From JAFLTL01 sp964389525 (GTDB lineage Bacteria > Bacteroidota > Bacteroidia > Bacteroidales > Muribaculaceae), in assembly GCA_964389525.1 (NCBI GenBank), contig CAYMEX010000006.1, positions 62,001-126,000 on the forward strand: a stretch of 64,000 nt of DNA. The letters are read 5' to 3'. Made by a program: the position numbers and the translations under genes. The notes beneath the pieces are model-generated. The model ran no database searches. It saw nothing but the letters and a program-made list of their open reading frames with translations, and was not told the DNA's origin. Of this stretch, positions 17,460 to 27,600 are shown in pieces (the first letter of the stretch is position 1; every line of letters begins with the position of its first letter).

Positions 17460-18820
17460 TGGCCGAACAGTTGGAGGAACCACTTGGCGATCATCACGTA
17501 GATGACCAGACCGACGATGTCGTTGGAGATCTGTATGAACGGGCCTGTGGCGAGAGCCGGGTTGATGTTGAGCTTCTCGAGCGTCAGAGGCACTACTGTG
17601 CCGAGAATGGTCGCGAACATCACCACCACAAACAGCGAGCAGGCCACCGAGAGCGTCACGCTAAGTTGTCCGGGAAGCATTATCAGATTGTAGGCGAGCA
17701 TTACGCCTGAAATGATTGTCGCGTTAAGCAGACCCACAAGCAGTTCCTTGCAGAGCTGTTTTGAAAACTCCTTTACGTCGAGCGAGCCGTTGGCGAGCGA
17801 CTGCACCACGATTGCCGACGCCTGCACTCCCACATTGCCGCCCGTTCCGCCGATGATCGGGATGAACAGTGCGAGAGCCGTCACGGCGGCGATCTGGCTT
17901 TCAAACACACCGAGGATCATCGAGGCCATGATGCCCGAGCAGACGCCGATCAGAAGCCACGGTATGCGTGCTTTGGTCTGCGACAGTATCGAGTCGTCGG
18001 CGCTTACGTCGCTCGACAGACCGCTGGCGAGCTGATAGTCACGTTCCTGCGACTCACGCACCTGATCCATGACGTCGTCGACAGTGATGCGCCCAACAAG
18101 GCGTCCTATCGAGTCTACGACTGGCATTGCCACAAGGTCATATTTCTCGAAGTCGAGAGCCACCTCGTCGATAGGCATGTCGGCTTTAACCGACACGGGG
18201 TCCTCGTCCATCACATGTTTGATCTTAGATACCGACGGATGCGTTATCAGAGTCTTCAGCGGCAGGATACCTTTGAGGCGGTCATCGTTGTCGACGACAT
18301 ACACGTAGTAGATCTCGTCCATGTCCTCGGCCTGCATTCTCATCTGCTTGATGCACTCGGGCATGCTCCAGTTCTCGTTGACCACGACCATCTCCGTGCC
18401 CATCAGGCCGCCGGCCGTGTCCTCGTCATATTTCAGAAGATCTATGATGTCGCCCGCCTGCTCTACATCGTCGAGGTGGGTCAGCACCTCGTCGCGGTCT
18501 TCCTCGTCGAGTTCCTGTATGAGGTCTACGGCCTCGTCTGAGTCGAGGTGCTCGATGAAGTGGCGTGCGATATCCTCGGCGTCCATGTCCGAGAGAAGAC
18601 GTTTGCGGTCCTCCTCGTCAAGTTCCATCAGCACGTCGGCGGCCACTTCGCCGTCAAGCAGGTTCAGCAGATACTCCGCCTCCTCTATGTCGAGTGCGTG
18701 ATAGAGGTCGGCGATATCGGCCGGGTGCATGTCGTCGAGAAGTTTGCGGGCTTCCTCGTCGTTATGTGCCGCGATGATGTCGCGCAGGTTCTTCAGATAT
18801 TCGTCTGTAAATTCTTTCAT
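17456..18820 (-). CDS. mgtE: Magnesium transporter MgtE
   Basis: The 454-residue protein has the full MgtE layout. An acidic N domain with helical repeats comes first (residues about 1-130, LDGEVAADVLMELDEEDR), then two CBS domains (about 135-255), a connecting helix, and a C-terminal membrane domain with five segments. The pore region contains GGTGGNVGVQASAIVVQSLANG. The N and CBS domains sense cytosolic magnesium and close the channel. It is followed with overlap by rnz and preceded, 16 bases away, by rsmA. Confidence 0.93.
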   Translation of the reverse strand: MKEFTDEYLKNLRDIIAAHNDEEARKLLDDMHPADIADLYHALDIEEAEYLLNLLDGEVAADVLMELDEEDRKRLLSDMDAEDIARHFIEHLDSDEAVDLIQELDEEDRDEVLTHLDDVEQAGDIIDLLKYDEDTAGGLMGTEMVVVNENWSMPECIKQMRMQAEDMDEIYYVYVVDNDDRLKGILPLKTLITHPSVSKIKHVMDEDPVSVKADMPIDEVALDFEKYDLVAMPVVDSIGRLVGRITVDDVMDQVRESQERDYQLASGLSSDVSADDSILSQTKARIPWLLIGVCSGIMASMILGVFESQIAAVTALALFIPIIGGTGGNVGVQASAIVVQSLANGSLDVKEFSKQLCKELLVGLLNATIISGVMLAYNLIMLPGQLSVTLSVACSLFVVVMFATILGTVVPLTLEKLNINPALATGPFIQISNDIVGLVIYVMIAKWFLQLFGQ

Positions 18821-18836
18821 CCGGTCGTTTGGGCTC

Positions 18837-19625
18837 CTATTCGTTCAGCCCTTTTGTCAGTTTTATGAACTCCTCAACGCTCAGCTGTTCGGGACGCTTC
18901 GACAGTAGCTCGTCCCATTCCGCTCCGAGTGTCTGTCCCGGTTTGAGCAGTGGTTTCACTGAGTTTCTCAATGCCTTTCTGCGCTGTGAGAAAGTGGTCT
19001 TTACCACATTCTTGAATGCCTGTTCGTCGCATCCGAGATCTTCGACGCTGTTGCGTTTCATCTTTATCACACCCGACTTCACCTTAGGCATCGGGTTGAA
19101 CACCGTCTCGTCGACTGTAAACAGATATTCTATGTCATACCATGCCTGCAGAAGCACGCTCAGTATGCCGCGGGCTTTTGTCCCGGCGGGGGCGGCAAGG
19201 CGTTCGGCAACCTCTTTCTGGAGCATTCCAGTGCATTCTTTCACGATATCCTTGTAGTCGAGCACGTGAAAAAATATCTGCGACGATATGTTGTACGGGT
19301 AGTTGCCTGTCACCGCAAGATCGCGGCCGCCGAACAGATCCCTCAGATCAAGTTTCAGAAAGTCCTGCTCGAGTATGTGGCTGGCGTCAAGCTCCTTCAT
19401 GTGGGCTTTTAGCCATGCGATGCTTTCGGTATCGACCTCGGCCACTGTCAGGTCATGCCCTTTGGCGAGAAGCCATTTGGTGAGCACACCCATGCCCGGA
19501 CCGACCTCCACTACTGGGAGTTCGCGGCAGTCGTCGAGAGTTGCGGCGATACGTTCGGCGACGCTCTCGTCCGTCAGGAAGTGCTGCCCGAGGGCTTTTT
19601 TAGGTCTTACGGTTTTCATTGCCAT
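18837..19625 (-). CDS. rsmA: 16S rRNA dimethyladenosine transferase
   Basis: The protein of about 262 residues dimethylates A1518 and A1519 of 16S rRNA, a late step of small-subunit assembly. Motifs are KKALGQHFLTDESVAERI, the SAM site VVEVGPGMGVLTKWLL, and the adenine-contact motif VTGNYPYNISSQIFF (NxPY as NYPY). I chose the ATG at 19625 (MAMKTVRPKK), which overlaps the yraN stop in a TGATG junction. ATG 19619 is equally plausible. A longer upstream frame to 19682 is inside yraN. Confidence 0.93.
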   Translation of the reverse strand: MAMKTVRPKKALGQHFLTDESVAERIAATLDDCRELPVVEVGPGMGVLTKWLLAKGHDLTVAEVDTESIAWLKAHMKELDASHILEQDFLKLDLRDLFGGRDLAVTGNYPYNISSQIFFHVLDYKDIVKECTGMLQKEVAERLAAPAGTKARGILSVLLQAWYDIEYLFTVDETVFNPMPKVKSGVIKMKRNSVEDLGCDEQAFKNVVKTTFSQRRKALRNSVKPLLKPGQTLGAEWDELLSKRPEQLSVEEFIKLTKGLNE

Positions 19626-20005
19626 CAGCAATAAGTTTTCATTGGTGGATAAAAAGCATCGGCGATATGTTCGAGATGCCATTCTTCCCCCTCAGTGTTG
19701 CCGGGGGTGATGAGTATAAGGTCGAACTGGGCTTCGAGATTCAGGTCATACTGCTGCATGTAGCCGTTGGCCGAGTTCACCATGTTTCTCATCTTTTTAG
19801 GGGTGATTGCCTCTATCGGGTCTATGAACGTCGATGTGCGCGTCTTCACCTCCACGAAATACATCCGGCTCCCTTTGCGGGCGACGATATCAAGTTCAAG
19901 ATGGTTAAGGCGCCAGTTGCGGTCGACTATGTCGTAGCCTTCCGCCACAAGATACCTCACGGCCATTTCTTCGCCTCTCGATCCTGTATCGTTGTGCTGT
20001 GCCAT
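19625..20005 (-). CDS. yraN: YraN family (UPF0102) nuclease-like protein
   Basis: The 126-residue protein has the UPF0102 pattern. GSRGEEMAVRYLVAEGYDIVDRNWR is followed by HLELDIVARKGSRMYFVEVKTR, a PD-(D/E)xK-like core with E-L-D and EVK. The family resembles Holliday junction resolvases, but its biological role is not settled. The start is ATG 20005, overlapping the stop of the glycosidase gene (TGATG). The longer open frame to 20233 covers the coding region of the preceding gene and is not used. Confidence 0.88.
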   Translation of the reverse strand: MAQHNDTGSRGEEMAVRYLVAEGYDIVDRNWRLNHLELDIVARKGSRMYFVEVKTRTSTFIDPIEAITPKKMRNMVNSANGYMQQYDLNLEAQFDLILITPGNTEGEEWHLEHIADAFYPPMKTYC

Positions 20006-22275
20006 CAGCGTGTGCGTGTTATATGCACTTCGTCCACAAGGGCGTGGTTGGTCTTTATGTTCATGTTCTCGTCTTCGGGGAGCATCTCCACACCGATTGT
20101 GTGCGTGCCCTTGCCGAGCTTCACTTTCACGCGGTTGGTCATTCCCCAGTCGTTCCAGTTGCCGCTGCCGCGGTGGGGCATCACCACGCTGCCGGCCTTC
20201 TTGCCGTCGATCGTTATTGATCTTATGGCGCACTTGTTCTCGGTGTTGACAGGGCCGTTACCGTTGGCATAACGCAGAGCGATGATGTATTCTCCGTCGG
20301 CGTCAGCGGTGTATTTCACTGTCAGCGGTGCCGACTTGTGGTCGAGTTCGGTGAATCCGTCGCCGTGATATCCCTTGATCTCACCCTTGGGGCTGTATGA
20401 CACCTCTGCCGAAGTCATGGCGGTTTTCTCGCCCGACGGCTGGATCTTTGTCACGGCGCGGTTGCTGCGCGGTTCCGACGCAAACGACTCCACACCATGC
20501 CCGTCGACAGTGATAACCTGGTATTCGCCCGGCTCTTCAGCTGCAAAGGTGGTTTCCCTCGTTTCTGCGATGCGTTTGCCGTCCCTTATCACGATGTATT
20601 TGCGGCTGTATTCGATCGGGTTCCACACCAGAGTTTTGCCGTTATCCTCAAGCCACGGGGTGGGGGTCAGAGGAGCCTTTGAGTTCCCGCAGTGGTTCAC
20701 CTTCTTTGCTCCGAACGGCTTGTTTGCCATTTTTATCTCGATGACATTGTTGGCTTTCAGCTCCTTGTCTGCTATATAGGGCGAATGCTGGCGTCCGTTG
20801 AGTGTCAGCGTCGCTATTGAGTCGCCCCAGCCGGCGACGGTGATGTCGAGTTTCTTGCCTCTGTACGGATAGTTGCTGAGTTGTCGGGTGTCGGCGAGGG
20901 CTTCAGGCACGACAGGGCTGAACACTATGCCGTTCTCCTCGGGAGTAATGCCCATCAGTATGCGGTTGGTGATTGCTAAGTTTCCCGCAAGCGACCAGAG
21001 CATGTTCGATGAGTTCAGCTCGGTGGCGATGTCGCCGTTGTCGAGTACGAAATTCTCTTTGTTGGTAGCGAACAGTGCTGCCGGACGATAGACGCTGCCG
21101 ATCGCCTCAAGCAGTCCTTGCTCGTTTTTTGCTTTTGCGTTGGCAAGAGCCCAGTACGATGCCACGAAAGGCCACAGGGCGTTGTTGTGGTAGGGCGGCT
21201 GGTCCTTGATCTGTGGGTAGAATATCGCCACGCCGTAGGGTGTGGTCGGGTTGTTCTCGGTTATTGCGGCCGCCTGCATCGGGCTTGCCACGTCAAAGAG
21301 TATCGACAGTGCCAAGCCGAGTGTCTCGGCGCGTGGATTCAATATCTGGTTCTCACGGCCGTAGGTGTACATTGCGTAATAGCCTTTCTCCGGCATCCAC
21401 AGCGCTTTGTTTATGTTCTCCGAGAGCTTTTCAGCCTGCTTCGAGTATTCGGTCGAGAGCGTCTTTTTGCCTAAGAGCATCGCCATCTTCGAGGCGGCGT
21501 TCAGGGCTGCCACATGCACCGTCGATGTGCCGAGAGCCTCGCTGCGGTATATGTCGGCTGTCTGCATCCATCGCGGATAGCTCTGCTCGCGCCAGTCGAT
21601 AAACGATGTTTCACCCATTACGAGCCCGTCAGGGCCGATGGCGGTCTTTGAGTCGTCGGCAAGCGATTTTGCCACGACCGGGAAGATCTGCTCGATCCAG
21701 CTTTTGTCGCCGGTAGCCTTGTAGATCTCCCATGCGGCCACCACCCATATCATGCGGTCGGTGCTCACTGGCCATGCGCCTCCCGAGCCGGTGTCCTGTA
21801 TGATGCGGCCGTCGGGGGTGATTTTCTTCAGCAGCGATATGCGCGATGCTTCGGGCTGGAGCTGTGCCATCGACAGGATGATGGAGTAGCTCACGTCGCG
21901 GGTCCACACTCCGCTCCACTCCTTGCCGGTGCGCAGAGTTGTGTCAGGTTCAACGGCGTTGATCATCTCGTCGAGCCCCATGTTGTAGATCGCTTTGTGC
22001 AGGGTGTTGCTTCTCGAGAGTCTGGGGTAGGACGATATGTCGTTTTTCAGATTCCACTCGCTGTACACGGGCATGTAGTACCCTGGCTGCGCCTTGTATG
22101 TCGAGATGATTTTCTTGTCACTGGGTGCATAGGCCTTGTATTCGCCCTGTAAGATGCTGTCGCCGCGCCACGCATAGGCCTGTGTCGACACGATATCTTT
22201 CTGGCTCTGTCCCTGTGCGGTAAGAGCTCCGAGTAGAGCCACGCCTGAGATGATTATCGAGATACCTTTGTTCAT
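20005..22275 (-). CDS. Secreted six-hairpin glycosidase with C-terminal carbohydrate-binding-like domain
   Basis: The 756-residue protein begins with a signal peptide (MNKGISIIISGVALLGALTAQG). Residues about 90-450 form an (alpha/alpha)6 glycosidase domain, seen in EWSGVWTRDVSYSIILSMAQLQPEA, TGSGGAWPVSTDRMIWVVAAWEIYKATGD and YHNNALWPFVASYWALA. It resembles the GH63/GH37 and mannosylglycerate-hydrolase-like group. After a beta-rich spacer, residues about 610-756 look like a CBM6/35-type module (YTADADGEYIIALRYANGNG, GTHTIGVEML). The substrate is not clear from the sequence. It ends in an overlap with yraN, so it may share transcription with the housekeeping genes, which is unusual for a glycan enzyme. 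Confidence 0.75.
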   Translation of the reverse strand: MNKGISIIISGVALLGALTAQGQSQKDIVSTQAYAWRGDSILQGEYKAYAPSDKKIISTYKAQPGYYMPVYSEWNLKNDISSYPRLSRSNTLHKAIYNMGLDEMINAVEPDTTLRTGKEWSGVWTRDVSYSIILSMAQLQPEASRISLLKKITPDGRIIQDTGSGGAWPVSTDRMIWVVAAWEIYKATGDKSWIEQIFPVVAKSLADDSKTAIGPDGLVMGETSFIDWREQSYPRWMQTADIYRSEALGTSTVHVAALNAASKMAMLLGKKTLSTEYSKQAEKLSENINKALWMPEKGYYAMYTYGRENQILNPRAETLGLALSILFDVASPMQAAAITENNPTTPYGVAIFYPQIKDQPPYHNNALWPFVASYWALANAKAKNEQGLLEAIGSVYRPAALFATNKENFVLDNGDIATELNSSNMLWSLAGNLAITNRILMGITPEENGIVFSPVVPEALADTRQLSNYPYRGKKLDITVAGWGDSIATLTLNGRQHSPYIADKELKANNVIEIKMANKPFGAKKVNHCGNSKAPLTPTPWLEDNGKTLVWNPIEYSRKYIVIRDGKRIAETRETTFAAEEPGEYQVITVDGHGVESFASEPRSNRAVTKIQPSGEKTAMTSAEVSYSPKGEIKGYHGDGFTELDHKSAPLTVKYTADADGEYIIALRYANGNGPVNTENKCAIRSITIDGKKAGSVVMPHRGSGNWNDWGMTNRVKVKLGKGTHTIGVEMLPEDENMNIKTNHALVDEVHITRTR

Positions 22276-22352
22276 GGAGTCAAGAGTTTGATTTGCTCCT
22301 CCAAAGGTAAGACAAAAATTCAGTTAACCCATGTGTTAAATGGCACTTTTCG

Positions 22353-24680
22353 TCAGAACGGATAGCCGATAGCAAGATGGAAGGCGAGCGACTTCCAGAA
22401 CGAAGGCATGTTGAAGTAGCCGCGCTTGCCGGTATCGTAGGGAGCGTGAAGGCCGATGCCGAGGTCGCCGCGTATAACGAACATCGATATGTCGACACGT
22501 AGTCCGGCGCCGGTTCCGAGGGCCAGATCCTTTAGAAATGTCTTGGCCTTCAGCTGGCCGCCGGGGCGGTCAGGGTCGTTTTTAAGCAGCCAGATGTTGC
22601 CGGTGTCGACAAACATCGCGCCGTGAAGTATTCCCGCGATAGGGAAGCGGTATTCAAGGTTGGCCTCGAATTTAAACGTACCCGTCTGGTCGAAATATCC
22701 GTTTATCAGGCCGTTGGGCGCGCGGTAGCTTCCGGGGCCGAGCGACCGTACAGTGAAGGCGCGTATCGAGTTGGCGCCGCCGATGTAGAACTGCTCGGAG
22801 TAAGGCACCTGCGACGAGTTGCCGTAGGCATGTGCCGCTCCGACAAGCACGCGACCGACAAGCCAGTCGTTCTGTCTCACGCGGTGGCTGTAGACAAGCT
22901 GGGTCGTCAGTTTTAGAAATTGCGAGAACGGTGTGCCGAACAGTTTTTTCTCGCCGTCACCTTTCCAGCCGAGTATGCCCCATATTCCCGAGAAGATGTT
23001 TCCGGCCTCCTGCACGGTCAGATAGTAGTTTATACCACGGTTTCGGTCTATCTGTCTGTCATACATGAATGTGTATGCTATCTGCGGGATAAACTGGCTC
23101 CTGAAGCTCAATGCTATTGACGGGTTCTGTTCGCATATCGAGTCAAACACCTCGGTCGTGTTTATCAGCTTGGTGTAGGTGAGCTTGAACAGTGTCAGTG
23201 TGTTCTTTACATATCTCGATGACTGCCAGTCATAACTGAAACTCGAGTTAAACCGTGCCATCTTGAAGTAGTGTGGACGGTTGAGGGCGTCGGCGCCTAT
23301 GGCTATACGAGTCCAGTTCAGCTGGTTGCGTCGGCGTGGCACAAACTTTGGCGCGAGAAGTCGCGGAAAGGCCAGCGACGTGTTTATGCCAAGCTCATAG
23401 GAGTTGAATATCGAGTTGTTGGCTGCGCCGTCATGTCCCGTCTGCCACTCATACGAGGCGTTCACGTTCACCGATAGCTGTTCGCCGCCGCCGAATATGT
23501 TTCTGTTGGTGATTCCGGCGATGATACCCGGGCCGATATAGCTGTTCGACTTCGACGAGGCGTTCACCTCGAGCGACGCCTCGATCGGAGCGTCAAACGT
23601 CAGATCCACCATCACGTCGAGTTTGGGAGTCTTGTTGTCTTGGGTGATCGTGTCGCGGTGCACGGCTATGTCGATGCGGTTGAAGATACCGAGACGGGCG
23701 AAATAGCTTTGGGTGCGGTTCATGCTCCTCACTGTGAAGACACTGTCAGGGCGCATGGCCAGGCACTCGTCTATCACCGCGTGTCTGAGTCTTGACGGCA
23801 TCATCTGTATCAGAGTAGCCTTTCTGAGCTGTGTTGTGTCGGGAGTGCCATAGTCGTTGTATCGGTGTGTCACTACGGTTATCTTGCCTGTGCGGTATTG
23901 GTCGAGCACAAACGGCGGTATGTTCTTGGCGATCGAAAGCCGCATGGCTATGCTGCCGCGGTTCTGCAGGCTGTCGGCAAGATATTCCAGAAACTCTGGC
24001 CTGAAAAAATAGTAACCTCTGTCTCTCACTGCGTTCACGATGCGGTTGCGGGCTACCGACAGCGAGTCGGTGCAGTATCGTGTACCCGGTTGCAGATATG
24101 GATCGGCCTTGGCCACGGTGTTTATCAGTGAGTAGAGCTTCACGCTGTCGGGCAGATACTCTATCGTGTCGATAGGGTAGTACTGTCCCGGAGTTATCTC
24201 GTAGGTGATGGTCGCTTTTTTCGGGTTCTTGCCGTAATTGAGCTTGTAGTTGGCCGACCCTCTGAAATAACCGTTGTTGTCAAGTATTTCGTCGATCATC
24301 TTCACTCTCACCTCCGGCCTGACATCTGAGATCAGCACAGGCTCTTTGGCCAGCTTACCGTAAAGCCACCCTTTGAGTCCTTTGGCCTCCGGGTTCCAGT
24401 TGTTGTAGACCCACAGTCCGAGCGGAAACGGGTATCTTATCGATGGCGACACAAGGCAGTTGTTGGGTGCGACGTTCACAGTCTGTGCCACCTGATCCTC
24501 GACACCTTCCGCTACCTCCGGGCTCTTTTTCTTCTCGTCTTTCGGCAGATACGTGACCTTCTTCACGCCGGTATAGAGCAGTTCGCCTTCGGGTATGCGG
24601 CGTGTGGTCGAACAACCTGCTCCCAGCATGACGACAGTCAGCAGTATTGAAAATATCCTGATATACCTGTGTGCTTTCAT
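22353..24680 (-). CDS. tamL: TamL: lipoprotein TamA/BamA-like outer-membrane assembly protein
   Basis: The 775-residue protein has a lipoprotein signal (VVMLGAGCSTTRRIPEG) followed by POTRA-like domains (about residues 110-380) and a C-terminal 16-strand barrel of the Omp85 type. In the barrel, FYIGGANSIRAFTVRSLGPGSYR carries the conserved R-x-F motif of the lid loop (here RAF), and the chain ends AFHLAIGYPF. Bacteroidota use this lipidated TamA form, called TamL, together with TamB to insert outer-membrane proteins or move lipids. It overlaps the tamB stop by four bases, so the two are one operon with tamB first. Confidence 0.9.
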   Translation of the reverse strand: MKAHRYIRIFSILLTVVMLGAGCSTTRRIPEGELLYTGVKKVTYLPKDEKKKSPEVAEGVEDQVAQTVNVAPNNCLVSPSIRYPFPLGLWVYNNWNPEAKGLKGWLYGKLAKEPVLISDVRPEVRVKMIDEILDNNGYFRGSANYKLNYGKNPKKATITYEITPGQYYPIDTIEYLPDSVKLYSLINTVAKADPYLQPGTRYCTDSLSVARNRIVNAVRDRGYYFFRPEFLEYLADSLQNRGSIAMRLSIAKNIPPFVLDQYRTGKITVVTHRYNDYGTPDTTQLRKATLIQMMPSRLRHAVIDECLAMRPDSVFTVRSMNRTQSYFARLGIFNRIDIAVHRDTITQDNKTPKLDVMVDLTFDAPIEASLEVNASSKSNSYIGPGIIAGITNRNIFGGGEQLSVNVNASYEWQTGHDGAANNSIFNSYELGINTSLAFPRLLAPKFVPRRRNQLNWTRIAIGADALNRPHYFKMARFNSSFSYDWQSSRYVKNTLTLFKLTYTKLINTTEVFDSICEQNPSIALSFRSQFIPQIAYTFMYDRQIDRNRGINYYLTVQEAGNIFSGIWGILGWKGDGEKKLFGTPFSQFLKLTTQLVYSHRVRQNDWLVGRVLVGAAHAYGNSSQVPYSEQFYIGGANSIRAFTVRSLGPGSYRAPNGLINGYFDQTGTFKFEANLEYRFPIAGILHGAMFVDTGNIWLLKNDPDRPGGQLKAKTFLKDLALGTGAGLRVDISMFVIRGDLGIGLHAPYDTGKRGYFNMPSFWKSLAFHLAIGYPF

Positions 24681-27600
24681 TCTTCCTCCTGTTTTTCTGC
24701 GGCTTCTTTTTCGAGTTGGGCTTTACGCTGTTCTTCAAGCAGTCGCATCTGCTTGCGGTAGCGGGCTCTCATAAACCAGAACATCTGGCCTAAGGTTGTC
24801 ATGCGCTTTCGGTAGGTCAGGCCGACGCCTGTCTGCGTAACCTCTCCTTCGAGTATGCTTTCATAGCCCGTGTGGCGGAACAGTTTGAGAGTCATAGATC
24901 CCGACTTGTTGAGGACATACTCGAAAGCGATGTCGTTGATCAGGTTTTCCGAGAAATTCTCGTCACTGTTGGCGTCGGTCGTGTAGTTGCCGCCGACAAC
25001 GATCTTGAAACGATTGTCAAACAGCGATTTCGACACGCGGTAGCTGTAGCTTGTAGTCTGAGAGGTTGATCCGTCCACAGTCGAGTCATATTGGTTGACG
25101 CCGAAACTCAGGTCAACACCCTTGATGTTGTTCGCCGCCCATGAGTTGAGTTGCGACTCAAGGAAACTGTAGAGGGCGTTGCCGCCGATGTTGGAGGTCG
25201 CCGTTGTCCCGGGGCCGGTGTACATGTTGGTGATGAGAAGATTCATTGCGGCCGATGCACGCTGCTCCGGGCTCATCGACGACAGTTCGTTCTCGACTGT
25301 TATGTCATCCTTGGTCGAGAGGTCAAACTTGACGTCCATCTGTTCGAGCGTTCCCGTCACGGCAAGCGACACGTCGAAATATATCAGGCGCGATGCCTGT
25401 CCCGATTGCGACACATTGGCTTTCACATTGTCGATAGCCCTGATGTTAAGCGTCGGATTCATCATGTCACCGTTAAACGACACATAGCTGCCCTCTTGGA
25501 AGTTAAACAGCTTTTCACCCATCAGTGGCGGGGTGTAGCGTGCGAAGCCCGAGTTTATTGCAAGGCGTCCTGTCACCGACTGGGCGCCCATGAGATCCAT
25601 TGTGTAGTCGAGGTGGCCCTGAGGCTGTATCGATACGCGGTTCTTGCCGTCGCCCGACAGATACACCTGTACCGTCGATCCGGGCTGCACTTCAAGGTTG
25701 GCGTCTACGGCGAGAAGCATTCCTATCGGCTTGATTGAGTCGGCTTGTTCGACCTGTATGGTATCGGCGAAATTCACAAACTTCACGATATCCGACTGGC
25801 TGCGCGACGACAGGCTTTGTGTAGCGTCGGTGAGTATGTAGGTCACATTGGTGCTTCTCAGTACATTCACATCGGCGTTCACCCTCATCAGTTCCATGTT
25901 GCCGCGTGCCGTGGCGTTGAAGTCGATGAAAGCCTTGCCGAAAACCTCTGCGCCGCCCCGGGCGCGGTTGGTACCGACGATCTGCATGTTTTTGGCGTTG
26001 AGCGACAGATCCACCGCCGGGTTGGCGATGCTCTGCATGTTCACCGTTCCGTCAATCATTAGCGGATTCTCGTTCACGCCGCTGATCGGAAATCTGTTGA
26101 AGACCACAAGACCGCTGTCAATAGGTATGCTTTTGTTGCTCAACGCATATTCTGTTCCGAGCATGTTCACTTTCACGCTTGCGCTGTCAAATGCCACATA
26201 GCCGTTGAATACGGGCGATGTGAGCGAGCCGGTCACTTGCATCTTGCCGCCGAGATGACCTTTCAGTTGCAGACCGGCGTCGGTGAGAAACGGGTTGGCT
26301 ACATTAAGCGGCAGACTGTCTACGTGCATGTCAAGCATGAAGGGCTCACGGGCAGTGGTGTCGTTTATATGCCCGGTTATGGTTACTGCGCGCTCGTCGT
26401 TAACGTCAAGTGCCCCTTGCGCTTTGATGTAGCCGCGAGGCTGGGTCTCGAAAGCGGCCATGAGTCCGAAGTCGCCTACACGTCCCTTTCCGTAATATAG
26501 ATCCGATAGCTGCAGGTCGGCGTTGCCGTTAAGGGTGTCTCCGCGGTGGAAGAGCGAAACGTCTCCCGACACATTGCCTCTGATCGGCGGAGCATATGGA
26601 TTCAGGGTGATCCAGTCCTGCAGCAGTATGTCTTTTGCCGACAGGTTGACCGTCTTCTTGTCGCCGAGTGAGTCTGTCGCTGCTTTTGTGTACAGTCTCA
26701 CCGAGCTGATTTCGTTCGACAGCATCAGGTTGGCGTCAAGTGCTCCTTTTGCAAAATCGAGTCTTATGAAATTATCCTTGTTCAGGGTCCATTCCTTATA
26801 ACCGATTATGGGATGATCGGGTGTGAAACCGACAGTTACCGTGCTGTCCTGCCACAAGGCACGGGCGCCGAACTCAAAGCCCGTTTTGTCCTGAAAATTC
26901 TTTTGTGAGAAATCCACTGTCAGCGATGTCGGGTCAACCGTTCCGTTAAGCGTCACGTCCGCCCAGTCGCCGGGCGACTCAGGCCGGTTGTTCAGCCGGG
27001 CCATGAAGTTGAGCGCGTCGGCTTTTTGCCACATCGCTATCCTCATCGTGTCGACTATCGTTGTCGGAGTGATGTATTCTTTGACGATACCGTTCATGCT
27101 GAGTGCCGAGTCATTTGCGAGCGTCATGCTCAGTGAGCCCAGCGAGCTGCCTTTCTTTGCCAGGAATGCGGCTACAAGATTTTTCTTTCCGATCGACAGA
27201 TTGGCCCTGAATGGCGGTAGCGCATAAGCGATACTGTCGGTCTCGAGACGTTTTCTCGCGAGAGACGAGTCGGCTATCGCTGTCGACACTGCGATCCTTT
27301 TCATCAGCGAGTCAAGGCCGAGTCGGCTTTTCACGTCAAGTTTCAGATCCTGATTGGTAAGCGTGGCATTTGTCTCGTCGGTAGCTGCATTGAATTTCAA
27401 CTTTATATCCTTTGTCCCGAACGTGTTGTCATCCATCGTGATCTCGAGATCGGGTATGTTGACCTCGGCGTCGACAAGCATGGAGTCAGCATTTATGCTG
27501 GCGTTTCCGTTAAATCTCAGTTTGCCGCCGAGAGGCGTTTCCGACATGTTGAGCTTCCGTAGATCAAGATCGTTTATCGATCCGTCAAATTTCCACCTGT

